14,264 nucleotides of DNA from Parcubacteria group bacterium CG11_big_fil_rev_8_21_14_0_20_39_22 (GTDB lineage Bacteria; Patescibacteriota; Minisyncoccia; Phycocordibacterales; GCA-002787175), in contig PCWC01000102.1 of the NCBI GenBank assembly GCA_002787175.1, positions 1 through 14,264 of the forward strand, in the 5' to 3' direction. Within the stretch, counting starts at the first letter, position 1. Each line of letters begins with the position of its first letter. The notes under the pieces are model-generated. The model had not been told where the DNA came from, did not search any database, and was given only the letters and a program-made list of their open reading frames with translations. The translations under genes were made by a program, and so were the position numbers. This document shows, piece by piece, positions 14,175 through 14,264 of the stretch.

Positions 14175-14264
14175 CTCTGAATAACGAAACCCCCTAAACA
14201 CAAAAACGAACAGACACCACAAACATCCACGGTGGCAGCCGTGTCGTGTAATTTTCAGACAACG

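Larger units (their letters stand above)
13917..14264. other. Non-coding region upstream of the pilus operon
   Basis: No convincing gene. It holds an ATTAGGTGAATTTT tract at 13920-13933 whose following bases resemble 2886-2950, a minus-strand TATAAT at 13991-13986, the second 93-bp repeat copy (14082-14174), and near the end a short hairpin CACGG/CCGTG (14229-14244). Confidence 0.55.

Overview
The window looks like a piece of an AT-rich genome from the Candidate Phyla Radiation (Patescibacteria), most likely a Parcubacteria-type lineage. This is inferred from protein style and layout, not from any search. The signs are GspG-like small pilins, a compact PilN/PilO/PilP-like set, a CheY-like receiver inside the pilus operon, variant Cys motifs in LigA and PilB, and non-coding DNA built from short reused words. 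The standard genetic code fits: genes end in TAA, TAG or TGA and no recoded stop is needed.

Layout: nearly everything is on the minus strand, so it reads from right to left. 13812-7654 is one tight operon: PilN-like, PilO-like, a short PilP-like protein, PilB, a receiver-only response regulator, PilT and PilC. After a 582-base non-coding stretch comes the main pilin (7071-6658), which has its own promoter and intrinsic terminator. Next is the prepilin peptidase PilD (6548-5715), followed by four minor prepilins of GspH/FimT, PilW, PilV and PilX type (5705-2965). ligA, an NAD-dependent DNA ligase (2619-592), has its own start signals. A possible 53-codon plus-strand gene at 203-364, with promoter-like and terminator-like flanks, converges on ligA.

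Together the pilus genes make a retractile type IV pilus. PilD processes the major and minor prepilins. PilB extends and PilT retracts through the PilC platform. PilN, PilO and the PilP-like protein connect the motor to the envelope. No secretin (PilQ) or PilM is in the window.

The most interesting signal is in the minor prepilins. Three consecutive ones have very long N-terminal leaders (44-57 residues, against 7 and 12 in the other two). These leaders are encoded by the same kind of repeat words and hairpins that fill the non-coding gaps. PilD removes the leader, so this may be a tolerated landing zone for repeats, or a site of recombination or RNA structure. Other notable points are -10 boxes 7-8 bases before several start codons (leaderless-type), no correctly spaced Shine-Dalgarno at any annotated gene, a 92/93-bp direct repeat at the right end, and loss of two of four zinc-site cysteines in both LigA and PilB.
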